Below, piece by piece: positions 38,854 to 48,848 of a DNA stretch of 64,000 nt. Origin of the DNA: Comamonas sp. (GTDB lineage: Bacteria > Pseudomonadota > Gammaproteobacteria > Burkholderiales > Burkholderiaceae_C). Both the position numbers and the translations under genes were made by a program. The stretch's first letter is position 1, and each line of letters begins with the position of its first letter. The stretch covers positions 179,309 through 243,308 of the forward strand of contig JAQVCA010000005.1 of the NCBI GenBank assembly GCA_028690035.1, given 5' to 3'. The notes under the pieces are model-generated. The model was given only the letters and a program-made list of their open reading frames with translations. It ran no database searches and had not been told where the DNA came from.

Positions 38854-40422
38854 ATGACTTTGCTCACCCGCTGGCTGCCCCGTGGCACACCCTCCACCCC
38901 ACGCACCCGCCCCGCCCCCTCTACTGCCCGCGCAGCGCTGTGTCTGGCCGTGGCCTTGGCCTGCGCCCCCGCGCCAGCCCAAGTACAACTGCCGCACCTG
39001 GGCGATGGCGCCGAGCTGACACTGAGCCAAGAGCGTGCGCTGGGCGACAGCATCATCACCAGCCTGTACCGCGACCCCGATTACATCGACGATGCGCCGC
39101 TGCACGCCTACGTGATGCAGGTGTGGCAACCCCTGGTGCGGGCGGCCCTGCAGCGCGGTGATCTGAACGAGGAGCTGCACCAGCGCTTTGCCTGGCAGGT
39201 GCTGCTGGGCAAAGACCGCAGCATCAACGCCTTTGCCCTGCCCGGCGGCTACCTGGGCGTGCACCTGGGGCTGATCGGTGCCGTCTCCAGCAGCGATGAG
39301 CTGGCCACGGTGCTCGCGCACGAATTGAGCCACGTGTCGCAGCGCCACATCGCGCGCATGTTTTCTGAAGACAAAAAGAACATGCCCCTGGTGATCGGCA
39401 GCATGCTGCTGGGCGCGCTGGCCGCCAGCAAAAGCCCCGACGCAGCACAAGCGCTGATGGTGGGTGGGCAGGCCGCCGCCATGCAAAACCAGCTGAGTTT
39501 CTCGCGCGACATGGAACGCGAGGCCGATCGCGTGGGCTTCAACCTGCTCGATCCCGCCGGCTTCAACCCGCAAGGCGCCGCCAGCATGTTTGACAAACTG
39601 CAGCAGGCCAGCCGCCTCAACGACAACGGCGGCTGGCCTTATCTGCGCAGCCACCCACTGACCAGTGAGCGCATGGCCGACATGCAGTCGCGCGTGCCAC
39701 AGGGACGGGGCACGCCCCTGCGCACCACGCCAGAGCACGCCATGATGGCCGCACGCGCGCGCGTGCTGAGCCAGCCGGGGGTCGATCGCCTGCGCCAATG
39801 GGTGGAGGTGCCCACGCAGACCGATTTTGCACAGCGCAGCCAGCCCGAAAAAATCGGCCCACTGTACGCAGCCGCCCTGGCCGCGCAGCAGCTGCGCGAC
39901 AGCACGAGCGCACAGCGCTGGTGGCAAGCCCTGGCACCGTTGACCCGCGACGACCTGGCCGCACGCCGCCAGCACGCCTGGCTGGGGGCCGAATTGGCCT
40001 TGGCTGCGCAGCAGCCCGAGCTGGCACTGCAGCGCCTGGAGCCCACCAACACCGATACCGAAGCTGCACGCCAGCGCCCGCAGGTGCTGCTGCGCAGCCA
40101 AGCCTTGCTGGCCCTGGGCCGCAACGCCGAAGTGGCCGACGCCCTGCAAACCTGGGTGGCGGTGCATCCGCTGGACGCCCAGGCTTGGCAGTGGCTGGCC
40201 CAGGCTTGGCAGGCCCAGCAGCAACCGCTGCGCGCCCTGCGTGCCCAGGCCGAGGCCCAAGTGGCTGTGCGCGACTACAGCGCTGCGCTGGATCGGCTCA
40301 AAGCGGCACAGGACATGGCCTTGCGCGCCGGGGCGCGTGCCGACCACATCGAAGCCTCAATCATCGACACGCGCCTGCGCGCCGTGGCCGCCTTAGCGCG
40401 GGAACAGGCGCGCCAGCAGTGA
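38854..40422 (+). CDS. Periplasmic M48 metalloprotease with TPR repeats (BepA-like)
   Basis: 522 residues. The signal peptide (about 1-43) ends near ALACAPAPAQ. The zinc motif HELSH is in ELATVLAHELSHVSQRHIARM near 154, and the third ligand Glu is in DMEREADRVGFNLL. The C-terminal half is Ala/Leu/Gln-rich helical repeats (about 330-510), TPR-like. BepA-type proteins act as protease and chaperone in outer-membrane protein assembly. The last 30 nt overlap the convergent PF04020 gene. Confidence 0.9.
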   Translation: MTLLTRWLPRGTPSTPRTRPAPSTARAALCLAVALACAPAPAQVQLPHLGDGAELTLSQERALGDSIITSLYRDPDYIDDAPLHAYVMQVWQPLVRAALQRGDLNEELHQRFAWQVLLGKDRSINAFALPGGYLGVHLGLIGAVSSSDELATVLAHELSHVSQRHIARMFSEDKKNMPLVIGSMLLGALAASKSPDAAQALMVGGQAAAMQNQLSFSRDMEREADRVGFNLLDPAGFNPQGAASMFDKLQQASRLNDNGGWPYLRSHPLTSERMADMQSRVPQGRGTPLRTTPEHAMMAARARVLSQPGVDRLRQWVEVPTQTDFAQRSQPEKIGPLYAAALAAQQLRDSTSAQRWWQALAPLTRDDLAARRQHAWLGAELALAAQQPELALQRLEPTNTDTEAARQRPQVLLRSQALLALGRNAEVADALQTWVAVHPLDAQAWQWLAQAWQAQQQPLRALRAQAEAQVAVRDYSAALDRLKAAQDMALRAGARADHIEASIIDTRLRAVAALAREQARQQ

Positions 40423-40746
40423 ATCGATGAGCAAGCCCAAGCCAGAGTAAAGCAGCGCGCCCCAGACCGCCGCCCAAAAGCCGCGCACCTGCAAGCCACT
40501 GAGCAGCCCCGAGGCCAGCCAGAACACCAGCCCATTGACCACCAGCAAGAACAGCCCCAGGGTCAGGACGGTGACCGGCAGGGTGAGCACCACCAGCACC
40601 GGACGCAGCACCGCGTTGAGCAACCCCAACACCAGTGCCACCCACAGGGCCGAGCCAAAACTGGGCACCTGCACACCGCTGTACAGCTGCGTCACCAGCA
40701 GCAGCGCCCCAGCACTGAGTGCCCATTGCAGCAAGAGTCTGGTCAT
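40393..40746 (-). CDS. Small four-helix membrane protein (PF04020 phage-holin-4-like family)
   Basis: 117 residues with four hydrophobic segments. The conserved core LVLGLLNAVLRPVLVVLTLPVTVLTLGLFLLVVNGLVFWL is the PF04020 signature (N-A-x-x-RP...LP.T..TLG.F...N). Despite the name these are chromosomal proteins with no known lysis role. The 3' end overlaps the M48 protease gene tail to tail. It lies downstream of terC, separated by repeat copy E. Confidence 0.85.
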   Translation of the reverse strand: MTRLLLQWALSAGALLLVTQLYSGVQVPSFGSALWVALVLGLLNAVLRPVLVVLTLPVTVLTLGLFLLVVNGLVFWLASGLLSGLQVRGFWAAVWGALLYSGLGLLIDSLLARLFPR

Positions 40747-40767
40747 GTCGGCATCCTTTCGATCTAC

Positions 40768-40848
40768 AAAATAGTGAGCTGCTAGCGCACATCCAGCAAG
40801 AATTTCAGATGTTTTTTACCCTGAAATGCTGGACTGGCGCGCGCTGCG
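40768..40848. repeat. Dispersed intergenic repeat, copy E (overlaps 3' end of terC)
   Basis: The left arm is GTGAGCTGCTAGCGCACATC. The right arm, read inverted, is GCAGCGCGCGCCAGTCCAGC. The inner stem is around ATTTCAG / CTGAAAT, with TCCAGCA / TGCTGGA. The right arm runs into terC and encodes its last residues (QSSISG). Confidence 0.75.
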
Positions 40849-41577
40849 TGCTTTCAAAAACTGTCCCAGCGCCAGCACCAGCAGTGCACCGCTGATATGG
40901 GCCGCCCAATACAAAGCACTGGAGATTTCCGCCAAGCCCTGCTCGTTCAGCGTGCCCAGCTTGGGCATCCACTGCCACTTGTCGGGGTTGACGAACAGCG
41001 GATCGGTCACCAGCATGCCACCGGCAATCCAGCCCAGCAGCATGCCACCGGCCACGATGATCATCGGGAAGCGCTCCATCAGCTTGATCACCAGCTGCGA
41101 GCCCCAGACGATGATCGGGATCGAGATCAACAAGCCCAGCGTGACCAGCAAGAACTGGTGCTCGCCCGAGCTTTGGGCCGCACCCGCAATGGCGATCACG
41201 TTGTCCACCGACATGACCAGGTCGGCCACGATGATGGTCTTGATCGCGGCAAACAACTTGTCGCTGCCCTCAATGTTGCCGTGGCCTTCTTCGTGCGGCG
41301 CCAGCAGCTTGACGCCAATCCACAGCAGCAGCAGCGCGCCCACCAGCTTGAGCGCAGGCAGGGCCAGCAGCGTCATGGCAAACGCAATCAGGATCACGCG
41401 CAGGACGATGGCGCCCACCGTGCCATAAATGATGCCTTTGGTGCGCTGCGCGGGTGGCAGCTTGCGACAGGCCAGCGCGATCACCACCGCGTTGTCGCCC
41501 CCTAGCAGGATGTCGATGATGATGATTTGCCCCAATGCAACCCAGAAAGGGGTATGGGTGAGAAAGTCCAAGTCCAT
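40816..41577 (-). CDS. TerC family integral membrane protein (YjbE type)
   Basis: 253 residues from the ATG at 41577 (MDLDFLTHTPFWVALGQIII); the track ORF's 61 upstream codons cross the azlD gap. It has seven membrane segments with the family motif IDILLGGDNAVVIALACRKLPP. A second acidic motif is DLVMSVDNVIAIAGAAQ near 125. TerC proteins have been linked to metal (manganese) export and tellurium resistance; the substrate here is unknown. The last residues come from repeat copy E. I saw no yybP-ykoY riboswitch in the short upstream gap. Confidence 0.9.
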   Translation of the reverse strand: MDLDFLTHTPFWVALGQIIIIDILLGGDNAVVIALACRKLPPAQRTKGIIYGTVGAIVLRVILIAFAMTLLALPALKLVGALLLLWIGVKLLAPHEEGHGNIEGSDKLFAAIKTIIVADLVMSVDNVIAIAGAAQSSGEHQFLLVTLGLLISIPIIVWGSQLVIKLMERFPMIIVAGGMLLGWIAGGMLVTDPLFVNPDKWQWMPKLGTLNEQGLAEISSALYWAAHISGALLVLALGQFLKARSARQSSISG

Positions 41578-41638
41578 AAAAACTCCACAGTACCAACAAT
41601 CGTTGTACACAGCGCACCGACCGCATGGGCGGGGTTGG

Positions 41639-41983
41639 TCACCAGCCCCAGCCAATATGCAGCGGCAAATACACCGCCATGCCCACCACCAGGGTGCCCA
41701 GAATGCTGCGGCGCACAAAAAAGTACACGGTGGCGCACAGCACGGCGGGCAGGCGTGCATCCAGCCAGGTGCCGATGAGCTGGCCGTTGTGCATGACGAT
41801 TTCCGGCGCCACCACCGCCGTCAGCGCGGCCAGCGGCGCGTAGCGCAGCCCGCGCTTGAACCACTCGGGCAGCGGCAAATCGCGCTTGGGGATCAGGAAA
41901 AAGGCGCGGGTGATGACCGTCACCACGGCCAATCCCAGGGTGGCCACCCAGCCCCACAGCCAGTGGCTGCTGCCATCGATCAT
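41639..41983 (-). CDS. azlD: AzlD family branched-chain amino acid exporter subunit
   Basis: 114 residues, about four membrane segments. It carries the AzlD pattern VTVITRAFFLIPKRDLPLPEWFKRGLRYAPLAALTAVVAPE. It overlaps azlC by 4 nt (ATGA). Together AzlC and AzlD form a two-component exporter for branched-chain amino acids or analogues. The start is set by the coupling to azlC. Confidence 0.9.
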   Translation of the reverse strand: MIDGSSHWLWGWVATLGLAVVTVITRAFFLIPKRDLPLPEWFKRGLRYAPLAALTAVVAPEIVMHNGQLIGTWLDARLPAVLCATVYFFVRRSILGTLVVGMAVYLPLHIGWGW

Positions 41984-42834
41984 GGTTGGCGCTCCGGCAC
42001 AGGGGTGGGGGCAGGCGCCGTGCCTGCCGCCTCACGAGGCAAGGGCAGCACGGGGTGGCGCTCGCCCTTGCTGGGGTCGGGTGGGCGAATGGCCGGGCCG
42101 GGGCGCAGGCGCTCGGCGCGGCGCTGGGCCGTCTCCATCAGCAGCCCGGCGGCAATGGCTGCCGCAATCGCCACCAGGATGTTGAGCTTGAGCGGCAGAC
42201 CAAACGCCGCCACCGCAGCCGCAGCCGCCACCGCCGTGGCCACCGAGGTGGCCCGATCCTTGACCATGGAATACAACACACCCAGCAGGGCCAGCACCCC
42301 GGCAAAGCCCAGCCCCCACTCCAGCGGGATGGTGTTGGCCAGAAAAATCCCCGCCAGCGCCCCCAGCTGCCACGACAGCCAGTTGATGGCCGCGCAGCCC
42401 CAGAAGTAGGGCAGTTGCTCCGGGGTCTTGTCCAGCGTGGTGTAGCGCTGGGTGAAAGCGACAAAGATCACATCGCCGCTGAAGTAGCCCAGCGCCAAGC
42501 GCTGGCGCAGCGGCAGATGGTCAAAATAGCTGCGCCACAGACTACTCAGAATCACAAAACGTAAATTCACGCACAGCGCGGTGAACCACACCACCCACAG
42601 CGGGGCACCGGCCACCATCAGCGGCAGCACCGCCAACTGGGCACTGCCGGCGTACACCGCCAGCGTCATAAACACCGCCAACGGCACCGACAGGCCCGCT
42701 TTGACCATGGCCACCCCGGTCACCAGCGCCCAGGCCGCCAGGCCGGGCGTGGTGCCACCCATGTCACGCCATGCCAAAACCACCGCAGGGTGGCGCACAC
42801 GAGCCAATAAGCGCTGGCACATCCCGCCACTCAT
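41980..42834 (-). CDS. azlC: AzlC family branched-chain amino acid exporter subunit
   Basis: 284 residues. Membrane segments run through residue 230, with the family motif [19 protein letters not shown] and [14 protein letters not shown]. The last 50 residues are a Pro/Arg-rich cytoplasmic tail ([20 protein letters not shown]) not usual in the family. It overlaps the fmt stop by 4 nt, so def-fmt-azlC-azlD(-terC) reads as one transcript. Confidence 0.9.
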   Translation of the reverse strand: MSGGMCQRLLARVRHPAVVLAWRDMGGTTPGLAAWALVTGVAMVKAGLSVPLAVFMTLAVYAGSAQLAVLPLMVAGAPLWVVWFTALCVNLRFVILSSLWRSYFDHLPLRQRLALGYFSGDVIFVAFTQRYTTLDKTPEQLPYFWGCAAINWLSWQLGALAGIFLANTIPLEWGLGFAGVLALLGVLYSMVKDRATSVATAVAAAAAVAAFGLPLKLNILVAIAAAIAAGLLMETAQRRAERLRPGPAIRPPDPSKGERHPVLPLPREAAGTAPAPTPVPERQP

Positions 42835-43814
42835 ACGTCGTGAGCAGGGTGGGCTGCGCTGTGCAGGCGACTACCCACCGGCAGGGCAAAGCCGCGCAGA
42901 AAATCGTCCGCTCCCAGGCGCTTGCCCCCTGCGCGCTGCAACTGCGTCAGGCGCAAAGCTCCGCTGCCGCAGGCCACCAGCACCCCTGCCGCACTGGCTT
43001 GCAGCACCGTGCCGGGCGCTGCCTGAACATCCGCTGCGGCTTCCGGCTGCGCCGCCCACACTTTGATGACGTCGTCCCCGTACTGCATGGCGCCGCCCGG
43101 AAAAGGCGTGAAAGCGCGCAAACGCCGATCCAGCTGCTCGGCGCTGAGCCGCCAGTCCAGCCAGGCCTCGTGCTTTTCGATTTTGTGCGCATAGGTCACG
43201 CCTTCTGCCGGCTGGGGTGTGGCCGTCAGCGTACCGGCCTGGGCCTGCTGCAGCGCTTGCACGATAAGTTCTGCGCCCATGGCGGCCAGGCGGTCGTGCA
43301 GGCTGGCCGTGGTGTCGCGTGCGCCAATGGCCAACGCTTGGTGCAGGCACATGGCACCCGTGTCCAGCCCGGCATCCATCTGCATGATGGTGATGCCCGT
43401 GTGGGTGTCGCCCGCCTCAATCGCACGGTGGATGGGCGCCGCGCCGCGCCAGCGTGGCAGCAGGCTGGCGTGGATGTTCAGGCAGCCCAGGTGCGGCAGA
43501 TCCAGCACCCACTGGGGCAGGATCAGGCCATAGGCGGCCACCACCATCACATCGGGCTGCGCGGCCAGCAAAGCTGCACGGGCCTGCTCTGCGTCCTGCG
43601 GGTATTTGCCATCCAGACGCAGCGACAAGGGCTGGGCCACGGGCACGCCGTGCTGCAGGGCCGTGAGCTTGACCGGCGAAGCCTGCAGCTTCATGCCGCG
43701 ACCGGCGGGGCGATCGGGCTGGGTCAGCACCAAGGGGACGTCGTAACCGGCATGAATCAAACGCTCTAGGGCGGCGCTGGCAAATTCCGGCGTTCCGGCA
43801 AAGACCACCCTCAT
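42831..43814 (-). CDS. fmt: Methionyl-tRNA formyltransferase
   Basis: 327 residues beginning [20 protein letters not shown]. The formyl-donor domain has [18 protein letters not shown], the catalytic region [19 protein letters not shown] (here [15 protein letters not shown]) and [11 protein letters not shown]. The C-terminal OB domain binds tRNA. It formylates initiator Met-tRNA. It overlaps def by 4 nt. Confidence 0.97.
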   Translation of the reverse strand: MRVVFAGTPEFASAALERLIHAGYDVPLVLTQPDRPAGRGMKLQASPVKLTALQHGVPVAQPLSLRLDGKYPQDAEQARAALLAAQPDVMVVAAYGLILPQWVLDLPHLGCLNIHASLLPRWRGAAPIHRAIEAGDTHTGITIMQMDAGLDTGAMCLHQALAIGARDTTASLHDRLAAMGAELIVQALQQAQAGTLTATPQPAEGVTYAHKIEKHEAWLDWRLSAEQLDRRLRAFTPFPGGAMQYGDDVIKVWAAQPEAAADVQAAPGTVLQASAAGVLVACGSGALRLTQLQRAGGKRLGADDFLRGFALPVGSRLHSAAHPAHDV

Positions 43815-44323
43815 GCTTGGGCAGCCTGTTTTTGCTGTTTGACCAATTTGGTCTTGATGCGGCCACGCTTGAGGGGCGAGAGGTATTCCACAAACACCTT
43901 GCCCATCAGGTGGTCCATTTCGTGCTGGATGCAGATGGCCAGCAACCCATCAGCGTCGATCTCGCGGCTGTGGCCGTTTTCATCGAGCGCGCGCACTTTG
44001 ACCGCCGTGTGGCGCTGCACCCCGTCGTAGATGCCGGGTACCGACAGGCAGCCTTCCTCGTTGAGTTGCGTTTCTTCGCTGCGCCACGTCAGCTCGGGGT
44101 TGATGAGCACCAAACGCTGATCACGCTCTTGCGAGACATCGATCACGACCAGACGCTCATGAAAGTCCACCTGTGTGGCCGCCAGACCGATGCCATTGGC
44201 CGCGTACATGGTCTCGAACATGTCGGCAATCTGCTGGCGGATGCGGTCATCGACTTGGGCAACAGGCCGGGCTACGGTGTGCAAACGAGGATCGGGATAA
44301 CAAAGAATAGGAAGCAGTGCCAT
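43811..44323 (-). CDS. def: Peptide deformylase
   Basis: 170 residues. The three signature motifs are [16 protein letters not shown] (metal Cys) and the zinc/iron-binding helix [11 protein letters not shown]. It removes the N-formyl group from nascent proteins. It is first in the def-fmt-azlCD run and divergent from the LysM protein gene, the order commonly seen in Burkholderiales. Confidence 0.97.
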   Translation of the reverse strand: MALLPILCYPDPRLHTVARPVAQVDDRIRQQIADMFETMYAANGIGLAATQVDFHERLVVIDVSQERDQRLVLINPELTWRSEETQLNEEGCLSVPGIYDGVQRHTAVKVRALDENGHSREIDADGLLAICIQHEMDHLMGKVFVEYLSPLKRGRIKTKLVKQQKQAAQA

Positions 44324-44493
44324 AACAGTTTTAAACGAATACTGTCGCTATTTTGGCCACTTTAAGGCGGCAATGCTGGGCTGGCCTCGGATAATCATTG
44401 CCCAATCTAGGCCTTGACCACAGAATCGGCGAGGTTATGTCACATCCGGCGTCAGGCATTTTCTGCCCCGCGCTGCAAAGGGAAATCCATCGT

Positions 44494-45702
44494 ATGAAAG
44501 CCATTGCCTCTACCTGTGCGCTGTCTGTGGGTCTGGCGCTTGCCGCGTCCAGCGTTTCTGCCTCTGCCTGGGCCCAACAACACCCAGTGACCACGCAGCA
44601 GCAGGCAACCGCCCAGCAAGTGGCACAAAAGGGTGTACCCCTGTCGGCCCTGGCGTCCAATGCCCCCGACAGCTATACCGTGCGCAAAGGCGACACTTTG
44701 TGGCGCATCTCGGGCATGTTCTTGCGCCAGCCCTGGCGCTGGCCCGAGCTGTGGGGTATGAACTTGCAGGCCATTGCCAACCCGCACCTGATTTATCCGG
44801 GCCAGACCCTGTACCTAGAGCGCACCAACGGCTACGCCCGCCTGCGCACCACGCGCGGCGGCACGGCAGAGACCATCAAATTGTCACCACGTGTTCGCAC
44901 GGACAGCACCAACGATCTGGCGCTGCCCACGCTGCAAATGCATCTGATTGAACCCTTTTTGGCCGAGCCCCTGGTGGTAGAAGAGCTGACGCTGGCACAG
45001 GCGCCGCGCCTGATCGCCACCTCGGACGAGCGCTTGTTCATGAGCCCGGGCGACGAGGTCTATGCCCGTGGCCCCGAAGGCATGCCGTTGGTGCTCACTG
45101 GCGAAGGCCAAAACATGTACCGCATCTTCCGTACAGCCACCCCATTGGTGGATCCGGTGAGCAAGGAAGTCCTCGGTTATGAAGCGCAATATGTGGGTAA
45201 AGCCGAACTGCGCGTAGAAGAAGCCCCAGCAGCCAACCAGCCTGCCGCTGAAGGCAGTACGGACAACGCCCCCATCCGCTACACCCCTGCCACGCTGCAC
45301 ATTGCACATGTCAAGGAAGAAGTGCGTGCCAACGACCGCCTGCTGCCCGAACCACCACGCCAGTACCACAGCTTTGTGCCCCACGCTCCCGCCGAGGACG
45401 TAGAGGCGCGCGTGGTGGGCCTCTACACCAGCAATGCCATGCGCTATGGCACCCAGCACCAGGTGGTGAGCATCAACAAGGGCGAGCAAGACGGTATGCA
45501 ACCGGGCATGGTGCTCTCCCTGATCACACAAGGCCAGCAGCTGGTCGATCGCACCGACCCCGAGCGTGCCACGGTACAACTGCCCGATCAGGCCAACGGC
45601 ACGGGCATGGTGTTTCGTGTCTTTGACCGCGTCTCCTACGTGCTGGTGATGGACACGCGCCGTGGCGTCCAGGTGGGTGACCGCCTGCACAACCCGCAGT
45701 AA
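44494..45702 (+). CDS. LysM domain-containing secreted protein
   Basis: 402 residues from the ATG at 44494 (MKAIASTCALSVGLALAASS); the 32-codon extension in the track is leader. A cleavable signal peptide ends near SASAWA. One LysM domain (SYTVRKGDTLWRISGMFLRQPWRWPELWGMN...PHLIYPGQTLYL) covers about 66-112 and should bind peptidoglycan. The remaining 290 residues are a conserved extracytoplasmic region without a named fold. The gene lies upstream of dprA, a conserved pairing in betaproteobacteria. Confidence 0.9.
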   Translation: MKAIASTCALSVGLALAASSVSASAWAQQHPVTTQQQATAQQVAQKGVPLSALASNAPDSYTVRKGDTLWRISGMFLRQPWRWPELWGMNLQAIANPHLIYPGQTLYLERTNGYARLRTTRGGTAETIKLSPRVRTDSTNDLALPTLQMHLIEPFLAEPLVVEELTLAQAPRLIATSDERLFMSPGDEVYARGPEGMPLVLTGEGQNMYRIFRTATPLVDPVSKEVLGYEAQYVGKAELRVEEAPAANQPAAEGSTDNAPIRYTPATLHIAHVKEEVRANDRLLPEPPRQYHSFVPHAPAEDVEARVVGLYTSNAMRYGTQHQVVSINKGEQDGMQPGMVLSLITQGQQLVDRTDPERATVQLPDQANGTGMVFRVFDRVSYVLVMDTRRGVQVGDRLHNPQ

Positions 45703-45728
45703 GGCACAGCCGCATCCGGTCGCGGCCC

Positions 45729-47000
45729 ATGTCCCCTACCATCCCCACATGGACGCAGCCTGAATTACAGGCTTGGCTGCGCTTATTGGGCACGCCGGGC
45801 ATTGGCAATGCCAGTGCCCGGCGCTTGCTCACCCGCCTGGGCACACCAGAGCAAGTGTTTGCTGCACCTGCTGCCGCTTGGCGCAGCTGTATCAACACTG
45901 CCCAGGCCGAGCAACTGGCCTCCCCACCTCCCGATCTGGAGCAACGCACGCAGCACACTTGGCAGTGGTTGCACTCGCAGCCAGCCCTGGGGGTGGAGCA
46001 GGCCCTGATTGCCCTAGGCGACCCGCGCTACCCACCCGCGCTGCTGGAACTGGCCGACCCGCCCCTGCTGCTCTACGCCCAAGGCCCCAGCGCTTGGCTG
46101 CAACGCCCCGCACCGCTGGTGGAGATGGCGCACTGCCTGGCCATGGTCGGCTCGCGCAACCCCACAGCGCAGGGCGCCGACAACGCACACCAGTTTGCGC
46201 GCGCCCTGGCGGGCATGGGCTGGACGGTGGTATCAGGCCTGGCTGCAGGCATAGACGCCGCCGCCCATGAAGGCGCCCTGGCCACGGCCCCGCTGCACAC
46301 CCTGGCCACCGTGGCCGTGGTGGGCACCGGGCTGGATCGCGTGTACCCGACACGCCACCAAGATTTGGCCCTGCGCATTGCCCAACATGGCTTGATGCTG
46401 AGCGAATTCCCCCTGGGCACACCCCCGTTGGCAAGCAATTTTCCCAAACGCAACCGCATCATTTCCGGGCTGTGCTGCGGCACGCTGGTCGTCGAGGCTG
46501 CACTGGCCTCGGGCTCCCTCATCACCGCGCGCACGGCCAGCGAACAAGGGCGCGAGGTCTTCGCCATCCCTGGCTCCATCCACGCGCCCCAGGCCCGGGG
46601 CTGCCATGCACTGATTCGCCAAGGGGCCAAGCTGGTCGAAACGGCGCAGGACATCATCGAAGAATTGCACGCCCCCACCCTACCCACCCTCGGGCGCAGT
46701 GTCTCCACATCCACGTCCACGTCCACGTCCACCACAACGGCCAGCCACAGCCTGCCGCTGGACTTTGCCCCTGTGGCAGACCCAGCACCCCCTACACCCA
46801 CTGTTCCTCCTGCCGCACCACCCCAGGCAGCGCAGCCTCTGCTGCAGGCCATGGGCTACGACCCCGTGGGCCTGGACATGCTGGGCGCGCGCACGGGCCT
46901 GGATGCCGCGCAGCTGCAAGCCCAGTTGCTGGAGCTGGAGCTCGATGGCTGGGTGGTTGGCCTGCCCGGCGGCCTGTTTCAGCGCATGGGCAAGGCCTGA
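45729..47000 (+). CDS. dprA: DNA processing protein DprA (Smf)
   Basis: 423 residues. An N-terminal helical region (LLGTPGIGNASARRLLTRLG) precedes the Rossmann-like DNA-binding domain, with MVGSRNPTAQGADNA, VVSGLAAGIDAAAHEGAL and EFPLGTPPLASNFPKRNRIISGL. A linker of about 55 residues contains an STSTSTSTSTTT tract encoded by hexamer repeats. The C-terminal winged helix (LLQAMGYDPVGLDMLGARTGLDAAQLQAQLLELELDGWV) ends the protein. DprA loads RecA on incoming ssDNA in transformation. Confidence 0.95.
   Translation: MSPTIPTWTQPELQAWLRLLGTPGIGNASARRLLTRLGTPEQVFAAPAAAWRSCINTAQAEQLASPPPDLEQRTQHTWQWLHSQPALGVEQALIALGDPRYPPALLELADPPLLLYAQGPSAWLQRPAPLVEMAHCLAMVGSRNPTAQGADNAHQFARALAGMGWTVVSGLAAGIDAAAHEGALATAPLHTLATVAVVGTGLDRVYPTRHQDLALRIAQHGLMLSEFPLGTPPLASNFPKRNRIISGLCCGTLVVEAALASGSLITARTASEQGREVFAIPGSIHAPQARGCHALIRQGAKLVETAQDIIEELHAPTLPTLGRSVSTSTSTSTSTTTASHSLPLDFAPVADPAPPTPTVPPAAPPQAAQPLLQAMGYDPVGLDMLGARTGLDAAQLQAQLLELELDGWVVGLPGGLFQRMGKA
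46703..46732 (+). repeat. In-frame hexanucleotide tandem repeat in dprA linker
   Basis: Five tandem units of TCCACN (TCCACA, three TCCACG, TCCACC) encode alternating Ser-Thr. A repeat unit of 6 keeps the frame, so copy-number change would only alter linker length. Confidence 0.8.
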
Positions 47001-47176
47001 ACTCCAGAAATTCCACACTTTTTAGGCGCTTTACACGCAGTTTCGGTAAGATCCCGGCCCACTATGCACCCTCCCCCCTTGCGCCCCTGCGCGCTCTTGA
47101 TCCACTTTTCTTTCTGTTTTCACACCCCCGCCCAGCTGGCCTGCCACGCAGTCGCCACTGACCCAGGAGCCTTGCC

Positions 47177-48739
47177 ATGGATGCACTGAGCTTTGCCTGG
47201 TTGACCGACCCCTCCATCTGGCTCGGCCTACTCACCCTGATCGTGCTGGAGATTGTCCTGGGGGTGGACAACCTGGTCTTCATCGCCATCCTGGCGGACA
47301 AACTCCCCCCGGAACAACGCGACCGCGCCCGCGTCATCGGCCTGACCTTGGCCCTGCTCATGCGCCTGGGGCTGCTGTCCATCGTCTCGTGGTTGGTCAC
47401 ACTGACCACGCCGCTGTTTTCCATTGGCGCGCTCGATTTCTCCGGGCGCTCGCTCATCTTGCTGGTGGGCGGCCTGTTCCTGCTCTTCAAGGCCACCACC
47501 GAGCTGCACGAGCGCCTGGAAGGCGTCAGCCACACCCACAACGGGCCGCGTGTCTGGGCGAGTTTTTCCGTCGTGGTCACGCAAATCGTGCTCTTGGACG
47601 CGGTGTTCTCGCTCGACTCGGTGATCACCGCCGTGGGCATGGTCGATCACCTGCCCGTGATGGTGGCGGCTGTCGTCATTGCCATGGGCGTGATGCTGCT
47701 GGCCTCCAAGCCGCTGACCGATTTTGTCAATGCCCACCCCACCGTGGTCGTGCTGTGCCTGAGCTTTTTGCTCATGATCGGCCTGAGCCTGCTGGCCGAA
47801 GGCCTGGGCTTTCACATGCCCAAGGGCTACCTGTACGCGGCCATTGGCTTCTCGATCATGATCGAGTTCTTCAACCAATGGGCCCAGCGCAACCTGCGCC
47901 GCTACCAGGCGCGCATTCCCTTGCGTGAACGCACCGCCAACTCCATCTTGCGCATGCTGGGCAGCCGCCCCAGCGCCGCCGCCGCTGGCGATGGCCACGG
48001 CATCTCCGTTGGCGGCGAAGAGGCGCAGCAAGCCTTTGGCCAGCAAGAGCGCCACATGGTCAGCGGCGTGCTCTCGCTGGCCGAGCGCAACGCCCAGTCG
48101 GTGATGACACCGCGCTCGGACATCCAGTGGCTCAACCTGGACGAAGACCCCGCCGTGCTGCGCGAGCAGCTGCTCAACGCGCGCCACGGCCTGCTGCCCG
48201 TGGCGCGCGGTGAACTCGATCGCCTGCAAGGCGTGGCGCGCGTGCGCGATCTGCTGGCCGACATCGTCACGCACGGCCAGATCGATGAAATCGGCAGCCT
48301 GCGCCAGCCGCTGGTCGTGCCCGCCACGGTCAGCGTCATCAAGCTGGTGGAGCAAATGCGCTCCTCGCGCGCCCAGGTGGTGCTGGTGAGCGATGAGTTT
48401 GGCGGCATCCTGGGCCTGGTCACTCCCATCGACCTGCTCGAAGCCATTGCCGGCGAGTTCCCCGAAGAGGGCGAAATCCCCGACATCCAGCCCCAGGCCC
48501 AGCCCGGCCACTGGATCGTCGATGGCCTGGCCGATCTGCATGCGCTGGAAACGGCCACCGAGATCTACACCCTGGCGCAAAACGACGAGTACAGCACCCT
48601 GGCGGGCTTTTTGCTGGCCCACTTTGAGCAGTTGCCCCAGGTGGGCGCCGTGCTGGAAGCCGAAGGCCTGCGCTTTGAGGTGCTGCAAATGGACAAGCGC
48701 CGCATCGCCCTGGTCGATGTGCGCCGCATCTTGCAATAA
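47177..48739 (+). CDS. TerC family membrane protein with CBS and CorC/HlyC-type C-terminal domains
   Basis: 520 residues. The N-terminal TerC unit of about seven membrane segments (1-235) has [28 protein letters not shown] and the second motif [28 protein letters not shown] pair (about 290-415; [24 protein letters not shown]) and a CorC_HlyC domain (about 425-520) follow. This YoaE/YegH-like architecture is thought to move or regulate metal ions; the ligand is unknown. CAGGAG precedes the ATG. Its TAA is the outer edge of repeat copy F. Confidence 0.9.
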   Translation: MDALSFAWLTDPSIWLGLLTLIVLEIVLGVDNLVFIAILADKLPPEQRDRARVIGLTLALLMRLGLLSIVSWLVTLTTPLFSIGALDFSGRSLILLVGGLFLLFKATTELHERLEGVSHTHNGPRVWASFSVVVTQIVLLDAVFSLDSVITAVGMVDHLPVMVAAVVIAMGVMLLASKPLTDFVNAHPTVVVLCLSFLLMIGLSLLAEGLGFHMPKGYLYAAIGFSIMIEFFNQWAQRNLRRYQARIPLRERTANSILRMLGSRPSAAAAGDGHGISVGGEEAQQAFGQQERHMVSGVLSLAERNAQSVMTPRSDIQWLNLDEDPAVLREQLLNARHGLLPVARGELDRLQGVARVRDLLADIVTHGQIDEIGSLRQPLVVPATVSVIKLVEQMRSSRAQVVLVSDEFGGILGLVTPIDLLEAIAGEFPEEGEIPDIQPQAQPGHWIVDGLADLHALETATEIYTLAQNDEYSTLAGFLLAHFEQLPQVGAVLEAEGLRFEVLQMDKRRIALVDVRRILQ

Positions 48740-48833
48740 AAAGATAGCTGCTAGCGCCCGATAGACAAGGGGTTCAGATGCAAAAGCATCTGAACCCCTT
48801 TATTTACGAGCGCGAATAGCTATGGTTTTATTT
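48737..48833. repeat. Dispersed intergenic repeat, copy F (convergent gap)
   Basis: The inner stem AAGGGGTTCAGATGC / GCATCTGAACCCCTT is a perfect 15 bp with an AAAA loop. Outer arms are GATAGCTGCTAGCGCCCG and, read inverted, CATAGCTATTCGCGCTCG. The A-tract on the left includes the stop codon of the upstream gene. It probably also serves as a bidirectional terminator for the convergent TerC/CBS and pntB genes. Confidence 0.9.
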
Positions 48834-48848
48834 GCGGACTGGCCAACC

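Noticed and set aside
41578-41638. yybP-ykoY (manganese) riboswitch upstream of terC
   Set aside because: TerC genes often have one, but the gap to azlD is about 60 nt and shows no such structure. The second TerC gene (47177) has a 176-nt gap without a recognisable motif.
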